A stretch of 64,000 nucleotides of DNA from Pseudonocardia benzenivorans CB1190 (GCF_000196675.2 NC_015312.1:496001-560000), one strand, 5' to 3'; shown: positions 28,383 to 37,276, counted from the first letter of the stretch. Notes: a model not told the origin generated them from the sequence alone. Numbers and translations are program-made.

Positions 28383-29087
28383 TCACCGCGACGGTCGCGG
28401 TGACCGCCACCGGCGTGCGTGCGGCGCCGCCCTGCCGACGCGGTCGACGGCGAGTGCGCACCCGACGGTCGTCGCAGCGGCGAGGCAGAACCCGCCGATG
28501 GTGTCGGTCGGGTAGTGGGCGTGCTCGGCGACGAGCCCGACGGCGACGGCCACGGCGCCCGCGCCGGTGAGGAACGTGCCCACCAGCACCCACAGCTCGC
28601 GACGCTGCTGCGCACCCCCGGCGATCACGAGCGTCACGGACAGGCCCAGCGCGGTGACGCCGGCGGTGTGCCCGCTGGGGAAGGAGAGCGCGCCGGTGGC
28701 GATCGTGCGTCCGACCAGCGGCTTGAGTCCCGTCTCCAGCAGACCGGTCAGGCCCGGGGCCAGCACCGCCAGCACCGCGGAGCGCCATCGCCGCCGTCGT
28801 GCGCACCACGCGGCGAGGACGCAGGCGACGGCCACGACGGTCACCGGCTCGCCGGCGACGACGGCCAGGCTCGGCCACTGGCCGTGCAGCGCGTGGTGGG
28901 TCGCGACGATCCGCTGCGCCCAGGCGTCGACGGGGGTGGCCGTCGACGTCCCGGCCACGACGACGGCGAGGGCGGCGAGCAGCGCGGCGCATGCGGCGGC
29001 GACGCCGACGGCGGGGCGGCCCAGGGCCGGCGGCAACAGCGGGCCGTCGACCGGGGTGTCGCGGGTGGGTCCGAGCGTGTCGATCAC
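28383..29087 (-). CDS. PAP2-family membrane phosphatase
   Basis: A 234-residue protein with about six membrane helices. The PAP2 signature is present in three parts: KPLVGRT, SFPSGHTAG and AEHAHYPTDTIGG, containing the catalytic and proton-relay His. It probably dephosphorylates a lipid phosphate or polyprenyl diphosphate at the outer face. GTG 29087 lies seven bases after TAGCGT (29095-29100), suggesting leaderless transcription. It converges with the MHS transporter, 31 bases apart. Confidence 0.88.
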   Translation of the reverse strand: MIDTLGPTRDTPVDGPLLPPALGRPAVGVAAACAALLAALAVVVAGTSTATPVDAWAQRIVATHHALHGQWPSLAVVAGEPVTVVAVACVLAAWCARRRRWRSAVLAVLAPGLTGLLETGLKPLVGRTIATGALSFPSGHTAGVTALGLSVTLVIAGGAQQRRELWVLVGTFLTGAGAVAVAVGLVAEHAHYPTDTIGGFCLAAATTVGCALAVDRVGRAAPHARRWRSPRPSR

Positions 29088-29217
29088 GCCGTCCACGCTA
29101 GGGAGCCGACCACCAGCCGATGTCCAGCCGAAGGCCAACGCTTCGCAAGAAGGCAGGACGGTCCGACGTGTGCGCCGTGTTCGTCGCGGGTATCCGGGAC
29201 GTCACCGAGGAGTCGTG

Positions 29218-29535
29218 ATGAGGGTTCTGCGAGGGATCGGCGCGGTCCTGCTGATGGTCGTCGGGCTGCTGTTGTCCGTCGTCGCGATCGTGCTGTGCGT
29301 GACGATCATCCTGCTCCCGCTCGGGATCCCGCTGGCCTTCCTGGCGGTCAAGCTGTGGCGGTACGCGTTCACGCTGATGTTGCCGCGGCAGGCCGACGTC
29401 CGGCGGGGGCTGCGCAAGGGCTTCCACGTGCGCGAGATGCAGGACGCGGCGTCGACGGCACGCAAGGAGGCGAGCCGGCACGGCACCCGGCTGCGCAAGA
29501 AGACACGGAAGGTCCGCAAGAAGCTCCCGGGCTGA
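29218..29535 (+). CDS. Small membrane protein with basic tail
   Basis: A 105-residue protein. Two closely spaced hydrophobic segments (IGAVLLMVVGLLLSVVAIVL and IILLPLGIPLAFLAVKLW) are followed by a strongly basic cytosolic tail (TRLRKKTRKVRKKLPG). The ATG at 29218 has GAGGAG six bases upstream. It is divergent from the PAP2 gene. No domain is recognised; the tail could bind acidic lipids or nucleic acid. Confidence 0.7.
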   Translation: MRVLRGIGAVLLMVVGLLLSVVAIVLCVTIILLPLGIPLAFLAVKLWRYAFTLMLPRQADVRRGLRKGFHVREMQDAASTARKEASRHGTRLRKKTRKVRKKLPG

Positions 29536-29677
29536 CGGGCCGACGGACCGTTCCGCGCCTGACACGATCAGGTGAACTCGCACGTCGGCGAGGGGTCCGA
29601 TCCCTACTCTGCAGCTCCCGGACAGCGAGTCGTCACCGCGACGACGTGCGGTTTCCGGGGTCAGGGGAGCTCCTCGC

Positions 29678-30568
29678 ATGACGACCTCGGGGGTGGCCGC
29701 GCGGCCGGGCGGCGCAGGCGACGGTGTCCTGGCCCGCCATCCGCTCGTGTCGTTCTTCGTGCTCGCCTTCGCCGGGTCGTGGGTGGTGGAGCTGCCCGTC
29801 GTGCTGTCCCGGACCGGCACGGGCGCGCTGCCGTACGACCTCCCGCCGATCGCCGACGCCCTCCTCATCGCCGCCGCGACGTTCACCGGCCCGACGATGG
29901 CGGCGTTCGTGATGGCCCGCGTCGCCGAGGGCCCGGAGGGGCCGAGGCGGCTGCTGCGCCGCTACCTGCAGTGGCGCGTGAAGTTCCGCTGGTACGTGTT
30001 CGTGCTGCTGGTCATTCCGGCGAGCGAGATCGTCGGGGCCGTCGTGCTGCCCGGGGCCGTGACGTCGTACCAGCCGGTGACCGCGGCGATGGCGCTCGGC
30101 TACCCGCTGGCCTTCGTGTCGACGTTCGTCCTCGGCGGCCCGCTCGGTGAGGAGCCCGGCTGGCGCGGGTTCGCGCTGCCCAGGCTGCAGGCGGCACGCG
30201 GCCCGCTCGTCGGCAGCGTCGTCCTGGGCGTGGTGTGGGCGGTGTGGCACTTCCCGCTGTTCTGGACCGGGGTGTGGACGCCGCTCTCGCTCGGCAACGT
30301 GCTGATGTTCGTCGCGATGATCACGGCGCTGACCGTCGTCATGTCGTGGGTGTTCAACAACGTGGGCGGCAGCCTGCTGATCACGATGCTGATGCACGCG
30401 TCGTTCAACACCTTCGCCAACAAGATCGTCGCGCCGATGTTCCCGGCTCCGTTGCTGACCGAGTACGGCCTGCTCCCGGAGCTGGTCGGGTTCGGCATCG
30501 TCGCGATCGTGGTCGTCGCGGCGACGCGGGGCCGGCTGAGCTACCGCGTCGACCGCGCGGTCACCTGA
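29678..30568 (+). CDS. CPBP-family intramembrane metalloprotease
   Basis: A 296-residue membrane protein with about eight helices. The Abi/CPBP motifs are all present: LGEEPGWRGFALP (EExxxR), WAVWHFPLF (FxxxH type) and LMHASFNTFAN (HxxxN/D). These are the glutamates and histidines of Rce1-like intramembrane proteases. Bacterial members process or protect against peptides, but most are uncharacterised. ATG 29678 is the start. No bacteriocin gene is adjacent. Confidence 0.88.
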   Translation: MTTSGVAARPGGAGDGVLARHPLVSFFVLAFAGSWVVELPVVLSRTGTGALPYDLPPIADALLIAAATFTGPTMAAFVMARVAEGPEGPRRLLRRYLQWRVKFRWYVFVLLVIPASEIVGAVVLPGAVTSYQPVTAAMALGYPLAFVSTFVLGGPLGEEPGWRGFALPRLQAARGPLVGSVVLGVVWAVWHFPLFWTGVWTPLSLGNVLMFVAMITALTVVMSWVFNNVGGSLLITMLMHASFNTFANKIVAPMFPAPLLTEYGLLPELVGFGIVAIVVVAATRGRLSYRVDRAVT

Positions 30569-30574
30569 GCCGGG

Positions 30575-30967
30575 TCACCCGTCGCGCAGCACGACGCGGC
30601 GGCGGATCCGCCAGCCGCCCGGGGTGCGGACGAGCTCGTCGACGATCGTGGTGATGCGCAGCAGCCGCGACGACTCGCCCCGCGGGGTGCCGACGATCTG
30701 CAGGTACGCGGTGCTGGTCAGCGCGTCGGGGCCGGTGGCGGCGACGTCGACCGTGCTGATGACGTGGTGCAGCGCCTCACCGGACTCGACGCAGGCCGCG
30801 TGGAAGCGCTCGGCGAACGCCGTGAGCTCGGCGGTGCCCGTCGACGGCTCGGGATAGCTGGGGGAGCGGAACTCCCCGTCGGAGGTGAAGGTCGCCGCCC
30901 AGTCGGCGGCCCGCCCGGAGTCGATCGCGTGGCTCTGCCGGCCGTAGAGCTGGTGGACGGCCAGCAC
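30575..30967 (-). CDS. SnoaL/NTF2-like protein
   Basis: A 130-residue protein of the SnoaL-like polyketide cyclase/NTF2 fold: LYGRQSHAIDSGRAADWAATF, DGEFRSPS, HHVISTVDV and VRTPGGWRIRRRVVL. Members are isomerases, dehydratases or ligand-binding proteins. GTG 30967 is taken as the start, but in-frame residues upstream (DVTTED) look native and a strong GGGAGGTG lies farther up, where the only candidate would be an ATC codon. The real start may be non-canonical. Confidence 0.78.
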   Translation of the reverse strand: MLAVHQLYGRQSHAIDSGRAADWAATFTSDGEFRSPSYPEPSTGTAELTAFAERFHAACVESGEALHHVISTVDVAATGPDALTSTAYLQIVGTPRGESSRLLRITTIVDELVRTPGGWRIRRRVVLRDG

Positions 30968-31011
30968 GTCCTCGGTCGTGACGTCGATGGCGCACCTCCC
31001 GGGGGGCGGGG

Positions 31012-31638
31012 TCAGTTCGGGCTGCTGGTGACGGGTGCAGACTCCCAGACGAACCCGTCGGGGTCGGTGAAGCCGTCGCCGTCACCGGCGATGGCGATGC
31101 GGTGCGATCCCGAGCCCGCCATGTCGACACCGGCGTCCTTCGCGAGCGCCTTGCGCGGGTAGAGGGCGAGCTTCACGGGTGCGCCGGGCGTCGAGAACTC
31201 GACGTACTTGCCGCCGAAGCTCCGCCCGACCGTCAGCCCGTGCTCGACGTAGAACCGCTTGCTGGCCTTGACGTCGGTGACGCCGAGCAGCAGGACGATC
31301 TCGTCGACCTCCCGGGTGGCGGGCCCGGTGTCCTTCTTCTTCGAGGTCGCGATCTTCCAGATCGTGCCGTCCGGTGCGCGGACCACGCCGCCGTAGCCCC
31401 AGAAGGTCTTCTCGACCGGCTTGACGACGGTCGCACCCGCCGCGACCGCGCTCGCGACGAGGGCGTCGACGGTGCTCGGCCGGCCGACGACGAGCGAGAG
31501 CGTGCACGCGCGGAAGCCGTCGGTGGGCGCGTCGGACCCGCGGACCGCGAGCCGGCCGTCGAGGCCGAGTGCGGTGAGGAAGGCGCGGGTGGCGGCGGGG
31601 TCGGTGGTCTCGATGACGACGGAGTCGATGGAGGTCAT
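31012..31638 (-). CDS. VOC-family protein, two glyoxalase-like modules
   Basis: A 208-residue protein with two VOC modules: residues about 1-105 (SIDSVVIETTDPAATRAFLTAL ... GGVVRAPDGTIWKIA) and 115-208 (EIVLLLGVTDVKASKRFYVEHG ... FTDPDGFVWESAP). These fold into one metal-binding or empty pocket. Function unknown. ATG 31638 lies six bases after a TANNNT box (TACCGT), so it is probably leaderless. The SnoaL-like gene lies 44 bases downstream on the same strand and may be cotranscribed. Confidence 0.85.
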   Translation of the reverse strand: MTSIDSVVIETTDPAATRAFLTALGLDGRLAVRGSDAPTDGFRACTLSLVVGRPSTVDALVASAVAAGATVVKPVEKTFWGYGGVVRAPDGTIWKIATSKKKDTGPATREVDEIVLLLGVTDVKASKRFYVEHGLTVGRSFGGKYVEFSTPGAPVKLALYPRKALAKDAGVDMAGSGSHRIAIAGDGDGFTDPDGFVWESAPVTSSPN

Positions 31639-31715
31639 GAGAAAACGGTAGGGAGGACCTGGGCGGCGCGGCTTCTCGATTCCTGACCGATCTCGGGCCG
31701 GGCCGGGCAGCGCCC

Positions 31716-31862
31716 TCAGGAGGCGGTGGTTCCCGGCGCCATCAGCGCGTCGACCGGCGCGGCGTCCGTCGCGTCGGCCTCCGCCGCCGCGTCGAACTCC
31801 GCGTCGGCCGTGGTGGCCGGCAGGTCGGGCCACCACAGCCGCAGGTCACTGTTGTCGATGCC
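31716..31862 (-). CDS. Possible small protein downstream of the monooxygenase
   Basis: A frame of about 48 residues begins at GTG 31862 after GAAGGA (longer in-frame starts reach 31898). It reads VGIDNSDLRLWWPDLPATTA, then an acidic Ala/Asp-rich tail. No family is recognised. It lies 70 bases after the monooxygenase stop on the same strand. Support is only the ribosome-binding site and the open frame. Confidence 0.25.
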   Translation of the reverse strand, partial: GIDNSDLRLWWPDLPATTADAEFDAAAEADATDAAPVDALMAPGTTAS

Positions 31863-31932
31863 CACGTGTCCTTCGTACCCCGAGATCATCACCGGCATGC
31901 GGCGGGGTGCCGTCGGCACGGCGCCGGGCTGC

Positions 31933-33543
31933 TCAGCTCGCCGGCTCCAGGGCGAAGCCCTCGTACCCGGCGTCGGCGACCTCACCGAGCTTCTGCCGGT
32001 AGGCGCCGATGCCCGCCATGTAGAACATCACGGAGTTCTTCTTGCCCGGGATGTTCGCGCCGAAGATCCAGGAGTCGGCCCGGGGGAACAGCGTCGCGTT
32101 CGCGATCTCCGCGCAGGTCGCCGTCCACCCCGCCTCGGCCTCGGGCGTCGGCTCGACCGCACGTGCGCCGGTGCGCTCGGCGGTGGCGATGAGCTCGCCG
32201 ATCCAGTCGACCTGCGACTCGATGCTCGGCGGCAGGTTGGTGAACGGGCCGTTGGGGCCGAGGATCATGAACATGTTCGGGAAGCCCGCCTTCGACAGCC
32301 CGAGGTAGCTCGTCGGCCCGTCCTGCCAGTGCTCGTCGATGTGCCGGCCGCCGCGGCCGCGCAGGTCCATCGCCCGGTAGTTGCCGTCCACGGCGTCGAA
32401 TCCCGTCGCGAGGACGAGCACGTCGAGGGTGTGCTCCACGCCGTCGGCGGTGCGGACGCCGGCGGGGGTGACCGCCTCGATCGGGTTCTCCTTGATCGAG
32501 ACGAGCTCGACGTTGTCGCGGTTGAACGTCTCGTAGTAGCCCTCGTTGCACAGCGGTCGCCGGGCGTAGAGGTCGTCGGGGGTGAGCTTGCGGGCAGTCT
32601 CCGGGTCGTCGACGATCTCGGCGATCTTCGAGCGGATGAACGCCGCGGCAGCCTCGTTGGCCTCGGGGTTCGTCGCGATGTCGCAGAACGTGCCGAACAT
32701 GAACCGGAAGCCGTTGCCCTTGTCCCAGTTCTCCTGGAACACGCGGCGCCGTTCCTCCTCCGGGACGCTCATCGCCTCGACGGTGCTCTCCTCGAACCCG
32801 AACGCGACGACAGACGTGCGGACCTGCGCCCAGATCGCGTCGAAGTTCTCCTTGGTGCGCGCGACCTCCGCCGGGTCGACCGGCCCGTTGCCCGACGGCA
32901 CGCTGTACTGGGGTGTCCGCTGGAAGACCGTCAGATGTCCGGCGATCTTCGCGGCGGCGACGATGAACTGCGTCCCCGTCGAGCCGGTGCCGATGACGCC
33001 GACGCGCTTGCCGGTGAGGTCGAGGTCGTCGGGCCAGGCGTTGGTGTGGACCAGCCGGCCGGCGAACGAGTCGAGGCCCGGGATGTCGGGGATGTTGGTC
33101 CGGGCCAGCAGCCCGAGCGCGTTGACCAGGTAGCGGCAGGTGACGGTGTCGCCGCCGCTCGTCGTGACGTTCCAGAGCGCGCTGTCCTCGTCGTAGGTCG
33201 CGCCGGTGACCTCGGTGCCGAGCCGGATGTCGCGACCGAGGTCGTGGCGCTCGACGACGTGCTCCAGGTAGGCGAGGACGTCGGGCTGGTCGAGGTATCG
33301 GGTCGACCAGTCGTAGGACTGCAGCAGGTCCTTGTCGAAGGAGTAGCGGTAGACGAAACCCTCGGTGTCGGACTTCGCTCCCGGGTACCTGTTGAAGTAC
33401 CACGTCCCGCCGACGCCGTCGCCCTTCTCGAAGGCGCGCACCGTGAGCCCGAGCTCCTCGCGGAGCTTGTAGACCATGTAGATGCCGCCGAAACCGGCAC
33501 CGACGACGACGGCGTCGACGTCCGGTGTGGGGTTCGTGCTCAT
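31933..33543 (-). CDS. Baeyer-Villiger monooxygenase (FAD/NADPH)
   Basis: A 536-residue flavoprotein. It has an FAD Rossmann motif VVVGAGFGGIYMVYKL, the BVMO fingerprint FAGRLVHTNAWP (FxGxxxHxxxWP), and a second Rossmann VGVIGTGSTGTQFI for NADPH. It is of the cyclohexanone/acetone monooxygenase type, inserting one oxygen next to a ketone carbonyl to give an ester or lactone. The gene follows an HSL-type esterase on the same strand (78 bases apart), giving a ketone to ester to alcohol plus acid pathway as in acetone, phenylacetone or cyclic-ketone catabolism. The divergent AcoR-type regulator probably controls both. Confidence 0.92.
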   Translation of the reverse strand: MSTNPTPDVDAVVVGAGFGGIYMVYKLREELGLTVRAFEKGDGVGGTWYFNRYPGAKSDTEGFVYRYSFDKDLLQSYDWSTRYLDQPDVLAYLEHVVERHDLGRDIRLGTEVTGATYDEDSALWNVTTSGGDTVTCRYLVNALGLLARTNIPDIPGLDSFAGRLVHTNAWPDDLDLTGKRVGVIGTGSTGTQFIVAAAKIAGHLTVFQRTPQYSVPSGNGPVDPAEVARTKENFDAIWAQVRTSVVAFGFEESTVEAMSVPEEERRRVFQENWDKGNGFRFMFGTFCDIATNPEANEAAAAFIRSKIAEIVDDPETARKLTPDDLYARRPLCNEGYYETFNRDNVELVSIKENPIEAVTPAGVRTADGVEHTLDVLVLATGFDAVDGNYRAMDLRGRGGRHIDEHWQDGPTSYLGLSKAGFPNMFMILGPNGPFTNLPPSIESQVDWIGELIATAERTGARAVEPTPEAEAGWTATCAEIANATLFPRADSWIFGANIPGKKNSVMFYMAGIGAYRQKLGEVADAGYEGFALEPAS

Positions 33544-33621
33544 GACGTTCTCTCCTCGCGTTGTCGTGCCGGCGTCCTCGGGACGGCGTTCATCGGGACG
33601 GCGTTCGTCGGGGGTGGCCGG

Positions 33622-34530
33622 TCAGGCGCGGTACCAGCGCGCGATCCTGGCGATCTCCTCGTCGGCCTCGGGCGCGTTGCCCGCCAGGCACGGGAAGACG
33701 TGCTGCATGCCGTCGGCGACCGACAGGGTGGCGTCGACGCCCGCGGCCCGCGCGCGTTCGACGAGCCGGGTGGCGTCGGCCAGCAGCGACTCGGCCGCGC
33801 CCGCGTCGACGTAGAGCCGCGGGAAGCCGGCGAAGTCGGCGTGCAGCGGGTTGGCGAGCGGGGTTCGCGGGTCGATGCGGCCCTCGGCGAGCACCGCGGC
33901 GATCATCGACTCGAGGATCGGCACGGAGATCAGTGCGTCGGTGGCGTCGTTGGTCACGAGCGTCTCGCCGGAGTTCTCCATGTCCAGCCAGGGGGAGAGG
34001 GCGATCACCCCGCCCGGCAGCGGCCGGCCCCGTTCGCGCAGCGCGAGCGGGATCGCGACGGCCAGGTTGCCGCCCGCCGAGTCACCGATCGTCGTGACCG
34101 CGGCCGGGTCGACGCCACGCTCGACGAGGCCGGTGAAGGCGGCGACGCCGTCCTCGACCTGGGCCGGGTGCGGATGTTCGGGTGCGCGCCGGTAGTCGAG
34201 CACGAACGCGGTGACCCCCAGCTGCTTCGCGACGTGCGCGGCCAGCTTGCGATGGCTCGCCGCCGAACCGACGACGAACCCGCCGCCGTGGGTGTACAGC
34301 AGCACCCGCGACGTGTCCGCGCCCGTCGGCAGCGTCCAGATGCCCGGGACGCCGCCGATCGTCTCCTCGCGGTAGGTGACGTCCTCCGGCTCGCGGGTCG
34401 GCTGGTGCCATTCGTCGAACAGGCTGCGGGTCAGCCGCGTCGTGAGACCGGGTGTCGTCGCGATGATCGATGCCCAGTCCGCGTACAGCTCCCGCAGCGC
34501 GTCCGACTGGAGCGACGTCGTCGTCGTCAT
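33622..34530 (-). CDS. HSL-family alpha/beta-hydrolase esterase
   Basis: A 302-residue hydrolase of the hormone-sensitive lipase family. The oxyanion motif is THGGGFVVGS, the nucleophile elbow is TIGDSAGGNLAV, the Asp is near AAESLLADATRL and the His is in DGMQHVFPC. It probably hydrolyses the ester or lactone made by the downstream Baeyer-Villiger monooxygenase. ATG 34530 follows GAGGAGGACACC. It is first in the two-gene operon, divergent from the regulator. Confidence 0.9.
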   Translation of the reverse strand: MTTTTSLQSDALRELYADWASIIATTPGLTTRLTRSLFDEWHQPTREPEDVTYREETIGGVPGIWTLPTGADTSRVLLYTHGGGFVVGSAASHRKLAAHVAKQLGVTAFVLDYRRAPEHPHPAQVEDGVAAFTGLVERGVDPAAVTTIGDSAGGNLAVAIPLALRERGRPLPGGVIALSPWLDMENSGETLVTNDATDALISVPILESMIAAVLAEGRIDPRTPLANPLHADFAGFPRLYVDAGAAESLLADATRLVERARAAGVDATLSVADGMQHVFPCLAGNAPEADEEIARIARWYRA

Positions 34531-34596
34531 CGCGGTGTCCTCCTCGCGCTCGTGTGACTCACGGCTCACTGTGACGCGGCGCGTCGGGGCCGAGGT

Positions 34597-34611
34597 GTTC
34601 CGTTTCGGAAC
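34597..34611. promoter_or_regulatory. Inverted repeat, candidate activator site
   Basis: GTTCCG and CGGAAC are perfect arms around TTT. The repeat lies in the 185-base divergent region between the esterase and the AcoR-type regulator, a natural operator position for that regulator. Confidence 0.5.
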
Positions 34612-34715
34612 GGTCGGAGGCGCAGGGTTCCGGTTGGCCCGGCGGCCCTTCGTGAGGCACCGTGGGGTGATCGGGCGCGCGGGGGCGTCCGACGGAGACC
34701 GACCACGGGGCAACG

Positions 34716-36443
34716 ATGCGTCGAAACGAGGTCAGGCACCTGCCGGCGATGTCGTCGGCGGAACTCGAGCGCACCCGCCGCAGCCGGCTGGCGCTGCTCG
34801 ACGGCGGCCTCCTGGCGGAGCCGCCCGGTCGCGCGGGCGTCCCACCCGTGATCGAGAACAGCTGGCGACGCTGCATCGCCGACGCGGTCCCCGTCGCGCC
34901 GGACCACCTCGACTACCGCGAGCCCCACGACGTGCTGCCCGTCCTGCGCCGGGCCGCCGAACCCGTCATCGACCGGCTCGCGGAGAGCTTCGGGGAGGTG
35001 CCGGTCGCGATGGTGCTCTCTGACGCGACCGGCCGCATCGTGCTGCGGCACGTCGCCGTCCGGCGACAGCGCGACGTCATGGACCGGGCGAGCGCGGCCG
35101 AGGGCTTCGACTTCTCCGAGCCCTCGGTCGGCACGAACGGGCTGGGCACCGTCCTCGTCGAGCGCCGACCGGTGCTGGTGCGCGGCCCGGAGCACTACAA
35201 CCCGCTGCTCGAGGACCTCACGTGCGCGGGGACACCGATCGTCGAGCCGTTCACCGGGCGGATGATCGGGTCGTTCTCCCTGACCTGCGCGACGCGCGAC
35301 GTCCACCCGCTGATGTCGGTGATGACCGGGGACATCGGGCGTCAGATCGAGGGCCGCATCCTGGAGGAGGCCGGCGAGCGGCGCATACGGCTCGTCGAGG
35401 CGTACCTCGCCGTCGACCGGGCGGGTGCCGCGGCGCTCGTCGTCGACGAGGAGACGGTGCTGGCCAACCGGCTCGGGCTCGCCCACACCGGTCCCGAGCT
35501 GCATCCGCTGCTGTGGCAGTACCTGGCCGAGCACGGGCCGCGCCGGCCGACCCGGATGCGGGTCCCGCTGGTCGACGGCCCGCGCGACGCACTCGTCGAA
35601 CCGATCCCGGGGCTACGGCCCGCATACAGCGTGCGGCTGGTGCCGGCCGTCCCGTCGCCGGAGCGCACACCCGTCCGGCCCGAGCGTGGTGCCCGGTCCG
35701 AGGTGGAGCGCGAGCTCGCGGCGGTCGTGCGGCACCGCGAGATCGCCGCGCTGACGGGTGACCCGGGTACCGGCAAGCTCCGGACGGCGCGGGACGTGCT
35801 GCGGCGCGGCGGCGCGGGCGATCCGTTGGTCGTCGAGCCCGCGACCGACGACGGCTGGTTCGACGCCGCGCGGACCGCGCTCGCCGCCGGGCGCGGCGTC
35901 GTCGTGCGCCGGGTGCACGAGCGACCGGGTCCGACGGCCGCGCAGCTGCGCACCCTCGCCGACCTCGGCGGCCCGCTCGCGATCACGGCCGATCTCGACG
36001 CCGCATCCGACGACGTCGTCGGGGCGGTCCGGCAGGTCGCGACGACCGTGCGGCTGCCGACCCTGGCCCAGCGCCGTGACGACCTCCCCGCGCTGGTCAG
36101 GGACCTGCTGGCGGAGCTGTCGGAACCGGAGTCGACGACGCGGTTCGCGCCGGCCGCGTGGGAGCGGCTGATGGCCTGGCACTGGCCCGGCAATCTCGCC
36201 GAGCTGCGGACGACGGTCGTCGCCATGGCGCGCCGGGCGGCCGGCGGTGTCGTCGAGCTTGCCGACCTGCCGCCCGAGCTGCGCGGACCCCGGCGGACGC
36301 TGACCGGGATGGAGTCGGCTGAGCGCGACGCCGTCGTGGAGGCGCTGCGCGCCGCGGGGGGCAACCGGACCCGCGCGGCCAGGGCGCTCGGGATCGGCCG
36401 CAACACCCTGTACCGCAAGATCCGCGAGTTCGGGATCGACTGA
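34716..36443 (+). CDS. AcoR-type GAF/Fis regulator with degenerate AAA domain
   Basis: A 575-residue regulator. The N-terminal NSWRRC segment and GAF domain (about 60-210, including EPSVGTNGLGTVLVERRPVL) resemble AcoR/MimR. The middle AAA-like part has a P-loop GDPGTGKL but no clear DExx Walker B and no GAFTGA loop. The C-terminal Fis helix-turn-helix is GGNRTRAARALGIGRNTLYRKI. Without GAFTGA it should not act through sigma-54, which actinobacteria generally lack; such proteins work with sigma-70-type polymerase. It is divergent from the esterase/monooxygenase pair and likely activates it. The start is ATG 34716; a second ATG is at 34749. Confidence 0.85.
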   Translation: MRRNEVRHLPAMSSAELERTRRSRLALLDGGLLAEPPGRAGVPPVIENSWRRCIADAVPVAPDHLDYREPHDVLPVLRRAAEPVIDRLAESFGEVPVAMVLSDATGRIVLRHVAVRRQRDVMDRASAAEGFDFSEPSVGTNGLGTVLVERRPVLVRGPEHYNPLLEDLTCAGTPIVEPFTGRMIGSFSLTCATRDVHPLMSVMTGDIGRQIEGRILEEAGERRIRLVEAYLAVDRAGAAALVVDEETVLANRLGLAHTGPELHPLLWQYLAEHGPRRPTRMRVPLVDGPRDALVEPIPGLRPAYSVRLVPAVPSPERTPVRPERGARSEVERELAAVVRHREIAALTGDPGTGKLRTARDVLRRGGAGDPLVVEPATDDGWFDAARTALAAGRGVVVRRVHERPGPTAAQLRTLADLGGPLAITADLDAASDDVVGAVRQVATTVRLPTLAQRRDDLPALVRDLLAELSEPESTTRFAPAAWERLMAWHWPGNLAELRTTVVAMARRAAGGVVELADLPPELRGPRRTLTGMESAERDAVVEALRAAGGNRTRAARALGIGRNTLYRKIREFGID

Positions 36444-36476
36444 GGGGTTCGCCTCCGGTGCCGCGGTCCGCGGGCG

Positions 36477-36845
36477 TCACCCCAGGTCGAGGAAGGTCCC
36501 GCCCGCCTCCTCGGCGAGCCGCGGCCCGAACAGCGCCGCGGGTGTGAACGCACCCGGCCGCGCGTCCCCGGCGGCGAGGTGCCGCGCGGCGGCCGCCGCG
36601 GCCGCCGCCGTGAAGTCCATGCCGTCCTGCGCGCGCAGCCAGCCCTCGGACACGGCGCCGTCGGTCCACGTGACGCGGGCGTGCGCCCAGGAGTGCACAC
36701 GCGTCGCGGGCCGGGCTGCCGGCTGCAGCGCGGCGAGCCGGCGGATCGCGAGCTCGCGCAGCGGCCGCAGCCGGGTGAGGCCCCCGACGGCGGGGAGCAG
36801 TGCCGCGACCCCGCCGTGCGGCGCCTCCGACGACGCGGCGTCGTC
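36477..36845 (-). pseudogene. C-terminal fragment of a saccharopine dehydrogenase-like reductase
   Basis: On the minus strand the final 120 or so residues (HGGVAALLPAVGGLTRLRPL, HARVTWTDGAVSEGWLRAQD, MDFTAAAAAAAARHLAAGD, FTPAALFGPRLAEEAGG) match the end of trans-acting enoyl reductase/saccharopine dehydrogenase NADP-binding proteins. The N-terminal Rossmann domain is missing; upstream DNA instead encodes the end of a PEP-utilising enzyme on the other strand. The upstream frame stays open only because of GC bias. Confidence 0.7.
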
Positions 36846-37238
36846 GGGGAGGCGCCGCCGCTCTCGGAGTGGAAGCGTCGCGACGCCCGGTCGCACACGG
36901 CGGCTGTCGCAGGGGAGACCATCCAGGGCGTCTCGGGCTGCACGGGCGTGACGCGGGGCCGGGCCCGAGTGCTGACCGACCCCAACGACCCGTCGGCCCT
37001 CGAGCCGGGCGACATCCTGGTCGCGCCGATCACCGATCCGTCGTGGACGCCGCTGTTCGTCGCGGCCTCGGCCGTCGTCGTCGACGTGGGAGCGCCGTTC
37101 TCGCACGCCGCGATCGTCAGCCGTGAGCTGGGCATCCCGTGCGTCGTGTCGGCGACGGACGCGACGGGCCGCATCCCGGACGGGGCGTTGATCGAGGTCG
37201 ACGGCACCGCGGCGACGGTGACGATCATCGAGGCGTGA
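36846..37238 (+). pseudogene. C-terminal fragment of a PEP-utilising enzyme (mobile His domain)
   Basis: Residues from about LSEWKRRDARSH onward end in GDILVAPITDPSWTPLFVAA and GAPFSHAAIVSRELGIPCVV, the phospho-His mobile domain of PEP synthase/rifampicin phosphotransferase-like proteins. The catalytic His is in FSHAA. The ATP-grasp and PEP-binding parts are absent, and no ribosome-binding site fits the remnant. A free mobile domain cannot catalyse the reaction alone. It meets the saccharopine-dehydrogenase fragment head to head near 36845. Confidence 0.7.
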
Positions 37239-37276
37239 CCTCGGGGCGCCCACGGGCTCGACCCGGCGGGAGCCTG

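Noticed and set aside
33580..33609. Two 15-base near-repeats between the esterase and monooxygenase genes
   Set aside because: GGGACGGCGTTCATC and GGGACGGCGTTCGTC are simple GC-rich sequence in a short spacer; no regulatory geometry is apparent.
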